Shown here: in pieces, positions 7,603 to 16,445 of the stretch
How the letters are laid out: each line of letters begins with the position of its first letter
How positions within the stretch are numbered: position 1 is the stretch's first letter
DNA from: Verrucomicrobiota bacterium
GTDB lineage: Bacteria > Verrucomicrobiota > Verrucomicrobiia > Limisphaerales > UBA1100
Length of the DNA: 58,239 bases
Reading direction: 5' to 3'
Assembly: GCA_030747505.1 (NCBI GenBank)
Contig: JASLKQ010000009.1
Span: 1-58,239, forward strand
Notes under the pieces: model-generated
The model's database searches: none
The model's input: the letters and a program-made list of their open reading frames with translations, nothing else
Told to the model about the DNA's origin: nothing
Made by a program: the position numbers and the translations under genes

Positions 7603-9297
7603 ATGAACGATGCCTTGAGTAATGAGCCATTAAGGGATTTTGTCCGGGACCGTGTGGATTCAGACTTAAAGGCAGGGAAGTACCCCAAAGTAGTCACGCG
7701 ATTTCCACCTGAACCCAATGGCTATCTGCATCTAGGACATGCCAAGTCCATTTGTCTAAATTTTGGCATCGCTTTGGAGAACAAGGGGGTATGTAACCTT
7801 CGTTTTGATGACACCAATCCGGTCAAAGAGGACAAGGAATATGTCAATTCCATCATTAGTGACGTAAATTGGTTGATTGAGGGGTGGGCGGATTCGGTTT
7901 TGTCCGAGAAGACATATTTTGCCTCTGAATATTTCGATCAGTTGTATGGTTATGCGGTGCAGCTCATTAAGGATGACAAGGCTTATGTTTGTGATCTTCA
8001 GCCTGAAGAATGGGAGGACTATCGGGGAGTGCCTGAAGAACCCGGCAAGGAAAGCCCCTGCCGCAGTCGCGCTCCGGAGGAAAATCTTGTACTCTTCGAG
8101 CGGATGCGTGCCGGTGAATTTGCCGAGGGGCAAAAGACGTTGCGCGCCAAGATTGACATGACTTCGCCAAATCTACATATGCGCGACCCGGTCATTTATC
8201 GTATCCGCCATGAGGAACATCATCACGCCGGAAATAAATGGTGCATTTATCCTATGTATGATTTCACCCATTGTTTAAGTGATTCCATTGAGGGTATTTC
8301 CCACTCCATCTGTACGCTTGAATTTGAGGTCCACCGGCCCCTTTACGACTGGGTGCTCGACAGTTTGCCTGTACCTCACCCGCGGCCCTATCAACATGAG
8401 TTTTCAAGGCTTAATCCAACCTATATGGTGATGAGTAAACGCAAGCTGCTGCAGCTTGTTGAAGAAGGGCACGTGTCTGGCTGGGATGATCCGCGCATGC
8501 CAACAATTGCGGGCTATCGACGACGGGGCTTTACTGCCTCTTCGATACGTAATTTTTGCCAGGGAGTCGGGGTTACAAAATATAAGGGAGTTACTGACGT
8601 TGGTCTGCTTGAGAATTCAATTCGGGATGAATTGAACAAGACGGCCGCTCGCCGTTGCGCTGTGCTGGATCCGCTTGAAGTAATCCTCGATAATTATCCT
8701 GAAGCTCAAAGCGAAGTGTTGGAGGCAGTCAATAATCCAGAAGAGGAAAATGCGGGGGTGCGGGAAGTTCCGTTCAGTAAACGCCTTTATATTGAGAGGG
8801 CCGATTTCATGGAGGATCCGCCCAAAAAATTCTTTCGGTTGGCCCCTGGTCGGGAAGTGCGCTTGCGTTATGCCTATTATATAACGTGCCAATCAGTGGA
8901 AAAGGACAAAGAGGGGAATATAGTCCGGATTCACTGTACGTATGATCCTGAGACGCGAGGGGGGGATTCGCCTGATGGACGCAAGGTGAAAGGAACAATT
9001 CATTGGGTTAGTGCCGACCATGCGGTGGATTTTGAGGTGCGCCTGTATGATCGCCTTTTTACCAGAGAGAATCCGGAATCAGAGGGTGATTTTCTTGATT
9101 GTATTAATCCGGATTCGTTGAAAGTCATTACCGCCAAAGCTGAGCCCTCGATTAAAGAAGTTACAGTAGGTCAACGCGTTCAGTTCGAGCGCCTCGGCTA
9201 CTTTACGCCTGATGTTGTAGATACTTCAGTAGGCAAGCCTGTATTTAATCGGATTGTTGGCTTGCGGGATAGCTGGGCAAAAATCGCCAAGAAATAG
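7603..9297 (+). CDS. glnS: Glutaminyl-tRNA synthetase
   Basis: Class I aminoacyl-tRNA synthetase that charges tRNA-Gln with glutamine. The HIGH-type motif is in [20 protein letters not shown] and the KMSKS-type motif is VMSKRKL near residue 280. Length (564) fits bacterial GlnRS, and the opening block is GlnRS-type rather than GluRS-type. The C-terminal half forms the two anticodon-binding beta barrels. No strong Shine-Dalgarno precedes ATG 7603. The gene ends three bases before the convergent mlrC-like gene. Its presence suggests direct glutaminylation rather than sole reliance on GatCAB. Confidence 0.96.
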   Translation: MNDALSNEPLRDFVRDRVDSDLKAGKYPKVVTRFPPEPNGYLHLGHAKSICLNFGIALENKGVCNLRFDDTNPVKEDKEYVNSIISDVNWLIEGWADSVLSEKTYFASEYFDQLYGYAVQLIKDDKAYVCDLQPEEWEDYRGVPEEPGKESPCRSRAPEENLVLFERMRAGEFAEGQKTLRAKIDMTSPNLHMRDPVIYRIRHEEHHHAGNKWCIYPMYDFTHCLSDSIEGISHSICTLEFEVHRPLYDWVLDSLPVPHPRPYQHEFSRLNPTYMVMSKRKLLQLVEEGHVSGWDDPRMPTIAGYRRRGFTASSIRNFCQGVGVTKYKGVTDVGLLENSIRDELNKTAARRCAVLDPLEVILDNYPEAQSEVLEAVNNPEEENAGVREVPFSKRLYIERADFMEDPPKKFFRLAPGREVRLRYAYYITCQSVEKDKEGNIVRIHCTYDPETRGGDSPDGRKVKGTIHWVSADHAVDFEVRLYDRLFTRENPESEGDFLDCINPDSLKVITAKAEPSIKEVTVGQRVQFERLGYFTPDVVDTSVGKPVFNRIVGLRDSWAKIAKK

Positions 9298-9300
9298 AAC

Positions 9301-10749
9301 CTATAACAGGTTTGCCCGGAGGTTTTTGTAGGGCAACTGTCTCAAGTCGCTGCTGCAGGCACCGGAGGTATTCACGGTGAAACTGCGTGCAGTAATTGGA
9401 TCATATGCTGCACGGTGTGCGATTGCAGCCTTGACCACAATAACGTTTAAGGTTTCTGGATCAATTCCCTGGCTTCGCCATTGTCCAAGATCAAACGGTG
9501 CTGTTTTGTTTGTGGTAAGCAGGATGCTGATATTTTTGTGGCGCACTACTGCACAGGGGCCCATGTCAAACCGGTCGCCACACATTGAGGCAAGGTGGCT
9601 CTGTTTGTTTTCCAGTTCGAACCGGCCGTTGCTGCGGGATACAAATTCCACTTCGAGTTTCAGGGGGCCGGGGTCAAGTTGGCTTCCTTTGCCGCCAAGC
9701 CGGAGGGCAATCGCCTCCCCTTTCGCACAATTGGCGAGCATCTGTACGGCTTCAGGATCGTTGAGGCAGATCGCTGAGTTCTCGATATGATGTGTCACTA
9801 ATGCGCGTAGACATTCGGTGCCATCGCCTGAGGCCCCGCCGCCAATATTGTCGCTGGGTTCAACTAAAACTGTAAGGCCATCGACGGGCTCCTTCAACGA
9901 GGGTATTATGCTTTCTATTTCAAGCTCTGGAGCAACTCCAATGGTCTTTGGAGAACGAGCGAGGGCTTCCAGTATTTCAAAGATTGGAGCTGCGTCCTTG
10001 GTTCCTATCACTTGTAGACTTACGCCGGTATCTGGCGTGTCAGAAAAAGCAAAGCCAGCAGTGATATTGATTGCCCATATATGTTCATCTTCCTCCTCCA
10101 TTTCTCGGGCCTGTTTTTGGAGCGAGAACATGGGCTCGTCGGCTGTTCCGGTGTTTGTGGGAGGCCAAATTAGAGGCAATTGTCGTGATTGTATTGAAGG
10201 GGTTTGGCCTGTATTGAAATGGCGCATCAATAATTTGGCGGCCTGTAGGGCGCTTTTTCGTGCGTCTGTGTGCGGGTTCTCCCGGTAGGCCACTAGACAG
10301 TCGGCATGCAGGGCCATGGCGGGAGAGAAATTGGCGTGTAAATCATACACCCCAAAGATGGGTTTATTGGCTGCATTGGGTAGTTTACGGATTCGTTGGA
10401 GTAGATCGCCCTCCACATCAAGGAACGATTCGCAGACCATTGCTCCATGAAGCACGAGATAGACTGCATCGCAGTTTGGTTCCCAGCGAGATTGGAATTC
10501 CTTCCACCACCTTTCTATTACCTCATCGTTGACGATGCCTGAAGGCATGGCACGCATGTCAACCGATGGCAGGATTATCCAATCCTGTTGTGTGGCATAT
10601 TCGAGGACGCCTCCCAGGGGGGAGGCATCTCCGGAGCATTTCAGTATTTCACCGCCAAGCCTGATACGGAACTCGTCCATGCTTGTTCCCTTCTCCACAA
10701 AACTGTGAGTCTCATGAAATAAGCCGGCAATGAGAATGCGCTTATTCAA
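9301..10749 (-). CDS. MlrC-like M81 family metallopeptidase
   Basis: A 482-residue protein of the MlrC family, whose founding member degrades linearised microcystin in Sphingomonas. Family marks are GLFHETHSF at the N terminus and VYDLHANFSPAM followed by YRENPHTD, where the DLH and later His residues are expected zinc ligands. The second half has the DNIGGGASGDGTECLRAL block. The start is TTG 10749, overlapping the TGA of the upstream rraA-like gene (TTGA); no earlier ATG fits. In environmental bacteria this family is common and usually not tied to microcystin. With the adjacent RraA-like enzyme and symporter, a catabolic amidase or peptidase role is likely. Confidence 0.85.
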   Translation of the reverse strand: MNKRILIAGLFHETHSFVEKGTSMDEFRIRLGGEILKCSGDASPLGGVLEYATQQDWIILPSVDMRAMPSGIVNDEVIERWWKEFQSRWEPNCDAVYLVLHGAMVCESFLDVEGDLLQRIRKLPNAANKPIFGVYDLHANFSPAMALHADCLVAYRENPHTDARKSALQAAKLLMRHFNTGQTPSIQSRQLPLIWPPTNTGTADEPMFSLQKQAREMEEEDEHIWAINITAGFAFSDTPDTGVSLQVIGTKDAAPIFEILEALARSPKTIGVAPELEIESIIPSLKEPVDGLTVLVEPSDNIGGGASGDGTECLRALVTHHIENSAICLNDPEAVQMLANCAKGEAIALRLGGKGSQLDPGPLKLEVEFVSRSNGRFELENKQSHLASMCGDRFDMGPCAVVRHKNISILLTTNKTAPFDLGQWRSQGIDPETLNVIVVKAAIAHRAAYDPITARSFTVNTSGACSSDLRQLPYKNLRANLL

Positions 10750-11393
10750 AGGATGCCGTGTTTTTGAAATGCTTCGGCAACCGGCATGCCGCAGGAAAGG
10801 TCTGCTCGAAGGGTGTTTTCCTCGTTAACCTTTTCATTTGCCAGCTGGATTGTTTTATCCACCATATTTTCTGGAATGATGACCACCCCATCAATATCGC
10901 CAAGAATGTAGTCGCCGTTTTTCGTTTCGACTCCATCGATATTTATGGGTTCTCCAAACTGGGTCACGTCGATGCGTCCCTTGCTATCGGCTGGTGTACG
11001 GCCGATTCCGAATACGGGGAATTCAAATTCGTTCAACGCCCACAAGTCGCGCGTGCAGGCACTCATGACGATCCCCCGGACTCCCTTGGCCTGACAGGCA
11101 GTCGAGAGCAGTTCCCCCCAAAAGGCACATTGGCGATTGTGGTCGGCATCCACTACAAGTACATCACCTGAATTCATGGAGTCGATAGCGGCCATTTCCA
11201 GTTTATACGGTTCATCAGGAATAGCACTGACCGATTTGGCCTTGGCTGTAAAAACCCGGCCGCTGACCTTGTTTGCAGGTGTCATGGCTTTGATATCTGC
11301 ACTGAGCGTCTGGTTGCGATACCCTAACGAATCCAATACATCGGCCACGACTGCAGTGTAGAACGTTTCCAGCTGCTCAATGGGGTTGCTCAT
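10746..11393 (-). CDS. RraA-like family protein (putative aldolase/decarboxylase)
   Basis: A 215-residue RraA/MenG-fold protein. This family includes RNase E inhibitor RraA and 4-hydroxy-4-methyl-2-oxoglutarate aldolases. Visible family blocks are FYTAVVADVLDSLG, DHNRQCAFWGELLSTACQAKG and VMSACTRDLWALNEF. The last contains the Arg-Asp pair that binds substrate and metal in the aldolases; the usual DGATRD reads SACTRD here. It overlaps the MlrC-like gene by four bases, so the two are co-translated. The context favours an aldolase or decarboxylase in a degradative pathway rather than RNase regulation. The substrate is unknown. Confidence 0.82.
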   Translation of the reverse strand: MSNPIEQLETFYTAVVADVLDSLGYRNQTLSADIKAMTPANKVSGRVFTAKAKSVSAIPDEPYKLEMAAIDSMNSGDVLVVDADHNRQCAFWGELLSTACQAKGVRGIVMSACTRDLWALNEFEFPVFGIGRTPADSKGRIDVTQFGEPINIDGVETKNGDYILGDIDGVVIIPENMVDKTIQLANEKVNEENTLRADLSCGMPVAEAFQKHGIL

Positions 11394-11474
11394 TGCCGCA
11401 TTCTGGCCTCAGCAATCAATTGCGCAAAGGTTTTTGTTTGCCTTCATTCATCGTTGGGGAAACGGTTCCCTTTG

Positions 11475-11768
11475 GTGAGTGAATCTGACCATAAACCTGA
11501 TATCGCGATGTCTTATCGGCAATCCAGGCGTGAAATGTATGTGATGATATGCGTGTGGGTCGTGGTTGGATTATGGGTGCTGGGCTATAATTCACAGGCA
11601 GCTTATGCGGCTGAAAGTGAAATGCCTCCGCAAATGTTGTTTGGCATGCCGCGCTGGGTGGTATTCGGTTGGCTGATTCCGCTGGGCATGGCGAATGTGT
11701 TCACTATCTGGTTTTGCCTGCGTTTCATGAAGGATGAACCCATGGAGGAGTTGCCTGAAGAGGAATGA
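11475..11768 (+). CDS. DUF997-like small membrane protein, symporter partner
   Basis: A short two-helix protein (97 residues from GTG 11475; TTG 11454 and ATG 11508 are alternative starts and no Shine-Dalgarno decides). A conserved basic stretch YRQSRREMYVMICVWVV leads into helix 1. GMPRWVVFGWLIPLGMANVFTIWFC forms helix 2, and the tail is acidic. This is the DUF997/YhdT pattern; YhdT lies next to the pantothenate symporter PanF in enterobacteria. Its stop overlaps the ATG of the following sodium symporter (ATGA), which supports a small accessory subunit. Confidence 0.7.
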   Translation: MSESDHKPDIAMSYRQSRREMYVMICVWVVVGLWVLGYNSQAAYAAESEMPPQMLFGMPRWVVFGWLIPLGMANVFTIWFCLRFMKDEPMEELPEEE

Positions 11769-13702
11769 CGGCATCATTACATATACTGGCTTCAGCGGCA
11801 GGCAATGCGGCTCTGATTAGCTTTGCGGTTTATATGGTGTTCGTTTTTGTTTTGGCGGGCTTGGCTAACCGGGAACAGTCCGGGAAGTCCTTCCTGAACG
11901 AATATTTTTTGGGCAGTCGTAACCTTGGAATGTGGGCTTTTGCTTTCACCTATGCTGCCACCAGTGCTTCAGGCGGCAGTTTTATGGGATTTCCATCGCT
12001 CATTTACACGCACGGATGGGTGATGGCTCTGTGGATTGCAGGATACATTGTGGTTCCGTTGGTTGCGGTGGGCTTGATTGCCAAGCGGCTCAATCAGGTT
12101 GCCCGTAAAAGTGGTAGTATCACAGTTCCTGAGGTTCTCCGTAAACGCTTAGGCAGTGAAATGGTTGGTACTGTGGCAACAGTGCTATTGGTTTTCTTTC
12201 AGTTTTTCTTCCTGCTGGCCCAGTTTAAGGCTGGAGCGAAGATTATGACCACGCTGTTGGGCGATGTATCGGTTTATCAATCGGCGGTTACACTGGTCGG
12301 CGATTTGATCCATCCTATCCCCTGGGTTGGAAGTGCAGAACCTGATTATTTGCTATGCCTTATTGTCTTTGCCATATCTGTTGTTGCCTATACAGCCTGG
12401 GGAGGATTCCGGGCCGTTGTTTGGACCGATATGATGCAAGGAGTGATTATGGGGTTGGGGGTGGTTATTCTGCTGGGCCTAGCGCTAAATCAGGTGGGAG
12501 GAATTGGTAATGCAACTCGAGAACTTGCTCGTCAGGTTCCACCACGTGCTGGCAGTGCAACGTTGATGTTGAAGACTGAACCCACAGAGGTTGTTACTCT
12601 GGTTAAGGGCACCTGGTTGGAACTGCCAGAGAAAAAAGGCCGTCAGCAATTTGTCAGACTGAAAGATTTGGCCAAGTTTTCTGGAGGCCAAAGAGTGGTT
12701 GAGAATGTTCCGGTTATTCTGGTTCGAACATCAGTTGAAAACGAAACAGAGATTTCATCTATACGCTCTCAGATTAATGATGAGCTTGGGGTGGGTGTTT
12801 CGAGTCTTGATGTGGTCGGTTATCAATACGGTGATGACAGAACAGGGGTGTACGTCAGCGCCCCGGGGCCGAAGAGTAATAGTGGGTTGGGCTTTTTGCC
12901 AATCATGCTCGCGGTGAGCTTCTTTTGCTTTTGGCCTTTTGCCGGGGCTGCTCAGCCAAGCTATATGGCGAGGCAAATGGCCTTTAAGGATATCCCTACG
13001 CTGCGGCATTCGATTATTTTTGTGGCTGTCTATTTTTCGATGATTTATTTTCCTCTCATTATCATTTTTACCTGCGGGAGGGTGTTGCTTCCTGGGTGGG
13101 AAATAGATGCCGACCGGATAATGCCCGAGATGGCAACTTTATTGACGACCAATGCAGGTGTTCCGTGGTTGGCGGGTTTGCTTGTTGCTGCGCCTTTTGC
13201 AGCGGTAATGAGTAGTGTGGATAGTTTTCTACTTTTGGTTTCGGGAAGTGTGGTGCGCGATGTATACCAGCGAAGAAACCCTGATGCCAGTGAAGCAAAG
13301 ATGAAAAAAGTAACTTACTGGACTACTATTGGGGTTGGGGCATTAGCGATGGTGGCAATGTTGAACCCTCCACAATTCTTGCAGGATTTGATTGTATTTG
13401 GTTCAGGCGGGTTGGGGGCAAGTTTTCTGATGCCGGTTGTGCTTGCTCTATATTGGCCGCGGCTCACTTCGCAGGCCACCGTTGCCGGCATGCTATCTGG
13501 AGGGGGTGCGATGGCGATCTTTTACCTTATTGGTTACGTGGTGAACGGCAAGTTCAGCGGTTACGAGCTCTTGAGTTTGCACCCATTTATCTGGAGTGTT
13601 GCCGTGTCCGCGGTGGTTATGATGGTTGTTGCCCGTAATTCTCCTCCGATTCAGGCAGTTCTGGTGGAAAAATATTTCGGCAATACCGATTTAAAGCAGT
13701 AG
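11765..13702 (+). CDS. Sodium:solute symporter (SSS/PanF-like)
   Basis: A 645-residue polytopic transporter of the sodium:solute symporter family. Typical blocks are YFLGSRNLGMWAFAFTYAATSASGGSFMGFPS, YTAWGGFRAVVWTDMMQG and MSSVDSFLLLVSGSVVRDVY. PanF-type members are near 480 residues. The extra length is mainly a hydrophilic insertion (about residues 253-372) between two membrane helices, which is odd for the family. The substrate cannot be told from sequence; the flanking MlrC and RraA-like genes suggest an organic acid, peptide or amide. It is translationally coupled to the DUF997 partner. Confidence 0.85.
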   Translation: MTASLHILASAAGNAALISFAVYMVFVFVLAGLANREQSGKSFLNEYFLGSRNLGMWAFAFTYAATSASGGSFMGFPSLIYTHGWVMALWIAGYIVVPLVAVGLIAKRLNQVARKSGSITVPEVLRKRLGSEMVGTVATVLLVFFQFFFLLAQFKAGAKIMTTLLGDVSVYQSAVTLVGDLIHPIPWVGSAEPDYLLCLIVFAISVVAYTAWGGFRAVVWTDMMQGVIMGLGVVILLGLALNQVGGIGNATRELARQVPPRAGSATLMLKTEPTEVVTLVKGTWLELPEKKGRQQFVRLKDLAKFSGGQRVVENVPVILVRTSVENETEISSIRSQINDELGVGVSSLDVVGYQYGDDRTGVYVSAPGPKSNSGLGFLPIMLAVSFFCFWPFAGAAQPSYMARQMAFKDIPTLRHSIIFVAVYFSMIYFPLIIIFTCGRVLLPGWEIDADRIMPEMATLLTTNAGVPWLAGLLVAAPFAAVMSSVDSFLLLVSGSVVRDVYQRRNPDASEAKMKKVTYWTTIGVGALAMVAMLNPPQFLQDLIVFGSGGLGASFLMPVVLALYWPRLTSQATVAGMLSGGGAMAIFYLIGYVVNGKFSGYELLSLHPFIWSVAVSAVVMMVVARNSPPIQAVLVEKYFGNTDLKQ

Positions 13703-13711
13703 GATTCTCCT

Positions 13712-14752
13712 GTGCGTTGGTGTTATCTCATATTATTAATGTTCGGACTTTGTGCGGAAGGCGCGGATTCGGTGGTATGGCACCCCAAGTCGCGTACATT
13801 CGATTTGCGGGTTCGCAATCTTCCTCTTGAAAAATTTTTAGGAATCGTTAAGTCAGAAACAGGCTGGGAAATAATAGTCGAGCCAGGGATGGATCAACTG
13901 GTGGGTGCCGAATTCAATAATAAACTGGCTGCCGATGCAATGAGATTAGTGCTCGGGAAGTCAAGGTTTTCACTGTTGCCACGCTTGGAGGGAGGAACTC
14001 GGCTTACGGTTTACGCAGGCAATATTCTTTCTGCGACACAAGAAGTGGAAGAGGTGGAGCAAGAGGCTGAATTATCTGGAAACCAGGGTCCAGTTGACAA
14101 TCCGCTGATCACTCTGCCGATAAAGATTCACTATCTCAAGAGTCGGTATGTGTCAATTAACGCCGATCTGAAAGCGACTAATCTAAGGCCTCTGTTTGCA
14201 GGGACAAACGAAATTTGGAAGAAAGCTAATTTACGGTTTGTAGCTGATCGGCCACAACAAATGGTCTCCGCCGATATGTCTATGGAGAAGGAGTTTGCCG
14301 ATCTCTTCAAGCCTGAGGTTCCCAAAGCCTACATTCGTCAGCATCAATCGAGGATATTGCACAAGATGCTGCCTAACTTACCTGATCGAGGAAAGGCTTT
14401 TCATGTTGTTCTTATTTATACGATGCCCGATGCATTTGGGGCAGTGTATATGCCGTCCAAGGGGATAGTGCTAATGCCGCAGGTAAAGTTTGCCGGTCTT
14501 ATTGATGAGAAAGGTGTGTGGAAGGATGGGTCGCCGGTCTTTTTTGCCCAGTCCAATATCCTGGCGCATGAAATAGGGCATTCACTTTCACTTCCGCATG
14601 TTTCCAGCCAGGGCAACTTGATGATTGATGGGCGCCTGCGCGAGGGGAGTGGCATTGGGCCAGGGATAGAGTTAACCCCTGCTCAGATTCAGATGGCTCG
14701 CAAGCAGGCCCAGACCAAAGGACCGTATGTGCCCGGGGTTAATAGTCCCTAA
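13712..14752 (+). CDS. Secreted STN-like domain and metzincin-type metalloprotease
   Basis: A 346-residue exported protein. GTG 13712 is preceded by AGGA at seven bases. A signal peptide (residues 1-18) is followed by an STN-like module (about 25-105: FDLRVRNLPLEKFLGIVKSE, then AADAMRLVLGKSRF), as found at the N terminus of secretins and TonB receptors. The C-terminal half contains HEIGHSLSLPH (H286, E287, H290, H296), the three-His zinc site of metzincins, then NLMIDGRL as a possible Met-turn. The substrate is unknown. It follows the symporter gene by nine bases and may share its transcript. STN joined to a protease is unusual. Confidence 0.7.
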   Translation: MRWCYLILLMFGLCAEGADSVVWHPKSRTFDLRVRNLPLEKFLGIVKSETGWEIIVEPGMDQLVGAEFNNKLAADAMRLVLGKSRFSLLPRLEGGTRLTVYAGNILSATQEVEEVEQEAELSGNQGPVDNPLITLPIKIHYLKSRYVSINADLKATNLRPLFAGTNEIWKKANLRFVADRPQQMVSADMSMEKEFADLFKPEVPKAYIRQHQSRILHKMLPNLPDRGKAFHVVLIYTMPDAFGAVYMPSKGIVLMPQVKFAGLIDEKGVWKDGSPVFFAQSNILAHEIGHSLSLPHVSSQGNLMIDGRLREGSGIGPGIELTPAQIQMARKQAQTKGPYVPGVNSP

Positions 14753-14819
14753 TCACGAGGTATTGATTAAATGTATTCAGTTGATTAGACTGTTATGTGC
14801 AGGAGAGCAATCATTGCAA

Positions 14820-15047
14820 ATGAGACTTAAGTTTTTGCAGGTACGACGGAGTTTTCGAGGAGCTACTCTGATTGAGTTGCTGTGTGTGATTGCCATTATC
14901 GGCATCTTGATGGGGATGGCGTTTCCAGTGTTTCGCAAAGCCATTGATAAGGCCAACGCTTTGGGTACTCCGGTTGATCCTAATGATAATACCAAGGGGA
15001 GGTACGCACCAACATCGCTTCCTCATGATTCCCCGCTACTTGACTGA
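14820..15047 (+). CDS. Minimal type IV prepilin-like protein
   Basis: A 75-residue protein with a class III signal peptide. A basic leader (MRLKFLQVRRSFRG) ends in Gly, followed by ATLIELLCVIAIIGILMGMA with Glu at +5 of the mature protein, the prepilin peptidase signature. ATG 14820 is chosen because AGGAGAG lies at 14801-14807; the frame is open further upstream without a better start. Only about 35 residues follow the helix, so the globular pilin domain is essentially missing. It may be a minor pseudopilin or a remnant. Its end overlaps the convergent Sel1 gene by 12 bases. A prepilin peptidase lies 3 kb away. Confidence 0.65.
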   Translation: MRLKFLQVRRSFRGATLIELLCVIAIIGILMGMAFPVFRKAIDKANALGTPVDPNDNTKGRYAPTSLPHDSPLLD

Positions 15048-16355
15048 GTTGGGCGGCGGCTCTACATAAATTTCTTCCATCGTTGGGCGGGCAACAAAAT
15101 TAACTGCCAGATCCTTTGCCTCTAAGATTTGTGCGGGAGTCATTTCTTCAGCGATCTTTGGCAGCATTGCTATTGCTCCTACATTGCCCCATTTCGCTGC
15201 AAGTTGGAGCCACTTGTAGGCATTAATTGGGTCTGGAACACCATTCTCAGCTCCGGCGCTCAACAGCATGCCGAGTTCCAGTTGCGCAGGGGCTACTCCT
15301 TGGTCGGCAGCTTTTTGGTACCACTTGGTCGCTTCTTCGAGGTTTCGTCCAATTCCTATGCCTTTCTCCAGCATCCAAGCGTATTTGTATTGAGCCAAAG
15401 CGTAACCTTTTTCGGCGGCTTTGAGCATCCATTCGGCAGCTTTGATGGGGTCTGCTGTTATCCCTTTCCCTTCCAAATGCATGGTTGCGAGATTAAATAT
15501 ACCCACAGCGTACTCATTCTCTGCAGCCATGGTAAAATATTTCAGAGCCATCGCGTAATTGTTAGAGACAAACCTTCCCTCATGGTAGAGTGCGCCAATG
15601 GAATTCATCGCGTAAACGTTTCCATCCTCGGAGGCGGTTTTATAATGTTGGAGGGCTTTACGAATATCTCTCTTGATGCCGAGCCCTAGTTCATACATGT
15701 GCCCAAGGTTTTGGTGTCCCAGAGCATTGCCTTGTCCGGCCGATTTGCGGAACCATTTTACTGCTGTGTATGGGTCTGGCTTGGTGCCTTTTCCATCCCG
15801 GTAAAGCCGGCCCAAATTGCTTTGAGCCACTGGATGTCCTGCATAATCTTTTGTTTCAGTTGCAGATTCAGTGTAAAGTTTCAGCGCTTCGGGGTAGTTG
15901 ATCTGCAGGCCGTATCCTCTTTCGTAGAGGATGCCCAGGTTCTTTTTCCCGTGGGGGTTGCCCAATTCCGAAGATTCCCGGAAGAGAGTGGCTGCCATTT
16001 TGAAATTTTGTATGACTCCGCGGCCATCCCGGTATAGGCAGCCAAGATTATTTTGAGCCATGGAATAATTCCCTCGTTCGGCAGACAATCGGTACCAACC
16101 TGCTGCCTCCCTGAAATCCTGTTTGACACCGCCGGTGCCGGTGTCAAAGCGCCAGGCGATTTGAAACATTGCTATGTGATCATTGCGTTGTGCTCGATTG
16201 AAGAGATCAGTTAGGCTGGTGTTGCTGGGGTTTTTGGACGTGCGCCAATCAGTGGGGTCGGTGGTTTCACAGGAAATGTGGAATAATCCGACAAACAAAA
16301 ACACAAGTGCTTTGTGTAGCTTTTTAGGGGTATGGTCGCCTCCCTGCACCTTCAC
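15036..16355 (-). CDS. Sel1-repeat (TPR-like) lipoprotein
   Basis: A 439-residue protein made of about nine Sel1-like repeats, recognisable by recurrent A-x-NLG-x-LY-x-x-G-x-G patterns followed by A-x-x-W-x-x-KAA. A hydrophobic leader ending in HISC (about residue 29) suggests a lipoprotein signal peptide. Sel1 repeats form solenoids for protein-protein contacts, often in envelope or signalling complexes. GTG 16355 is the assumed start, with GTG 16349 as an alternative. It is divergent from aroC and convergent with the small prepilin-like gene, overlapping it by 12 bases. The partner is unknown. Confidence 0.8.
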   Translation of the reverse strand: MKVQGGDHTPKKLHKALVFLFVGLFHISCETTDPTDWRTSKNPSNTSLTDLFNRAQRNDHIAMFQIAWRFDTGTGGVKQDFREAAGWYRLSAERGNYSMAQNNLGCLYRDGRGVIQNFKMAATLFRESSELGNPHGKKNLGILYERGYGLQINYPEALKLYTESATETKDYAGHPVAQSNLGRLYRDGKGTKPDPYTAVKWFRKSAGQGNALGHQNLGHMYELGLGIKRDIRKALQHYKTASEDGNVYAMNSIGALYHEGRFVSNNYAMALKYFTMAAENEYAVGIFNLATMHLEGKGITADPIKAAEWMLKAAEKGYALAQYKYAWMLEKGIGIGRNLEEATKWYQKAADQGVAPAQLELGMLLSAGAENGVPDPINAYKWLQLAAKWGNVGAIAMLPKIAEEMTPAQILEAKDLAVNFVARPTMEEIYVEPPPNSVK

Positions 16356-16445
16356 TAGGTTCTCAAAGAGGAGGGTATTTGCAAGAGGGAGTCATTCACA
16401 TTGCGGCGCGTTGTAAATTTGTTGTAATTATGGCAGACTTTGGTC

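Noticed and set aside
9818-10288. 156-codon open frame on the plus strand
   Set aside because: It is a shadow of the MlrC-like gene on the other strand, with no ribosome site or motif.
15129-15689. 186-codon open frame on the plus strand
   Set aside because: It is antisense to the Sel1-repeat gene and rich in Cys and Phe from reverse reading of the repeats.
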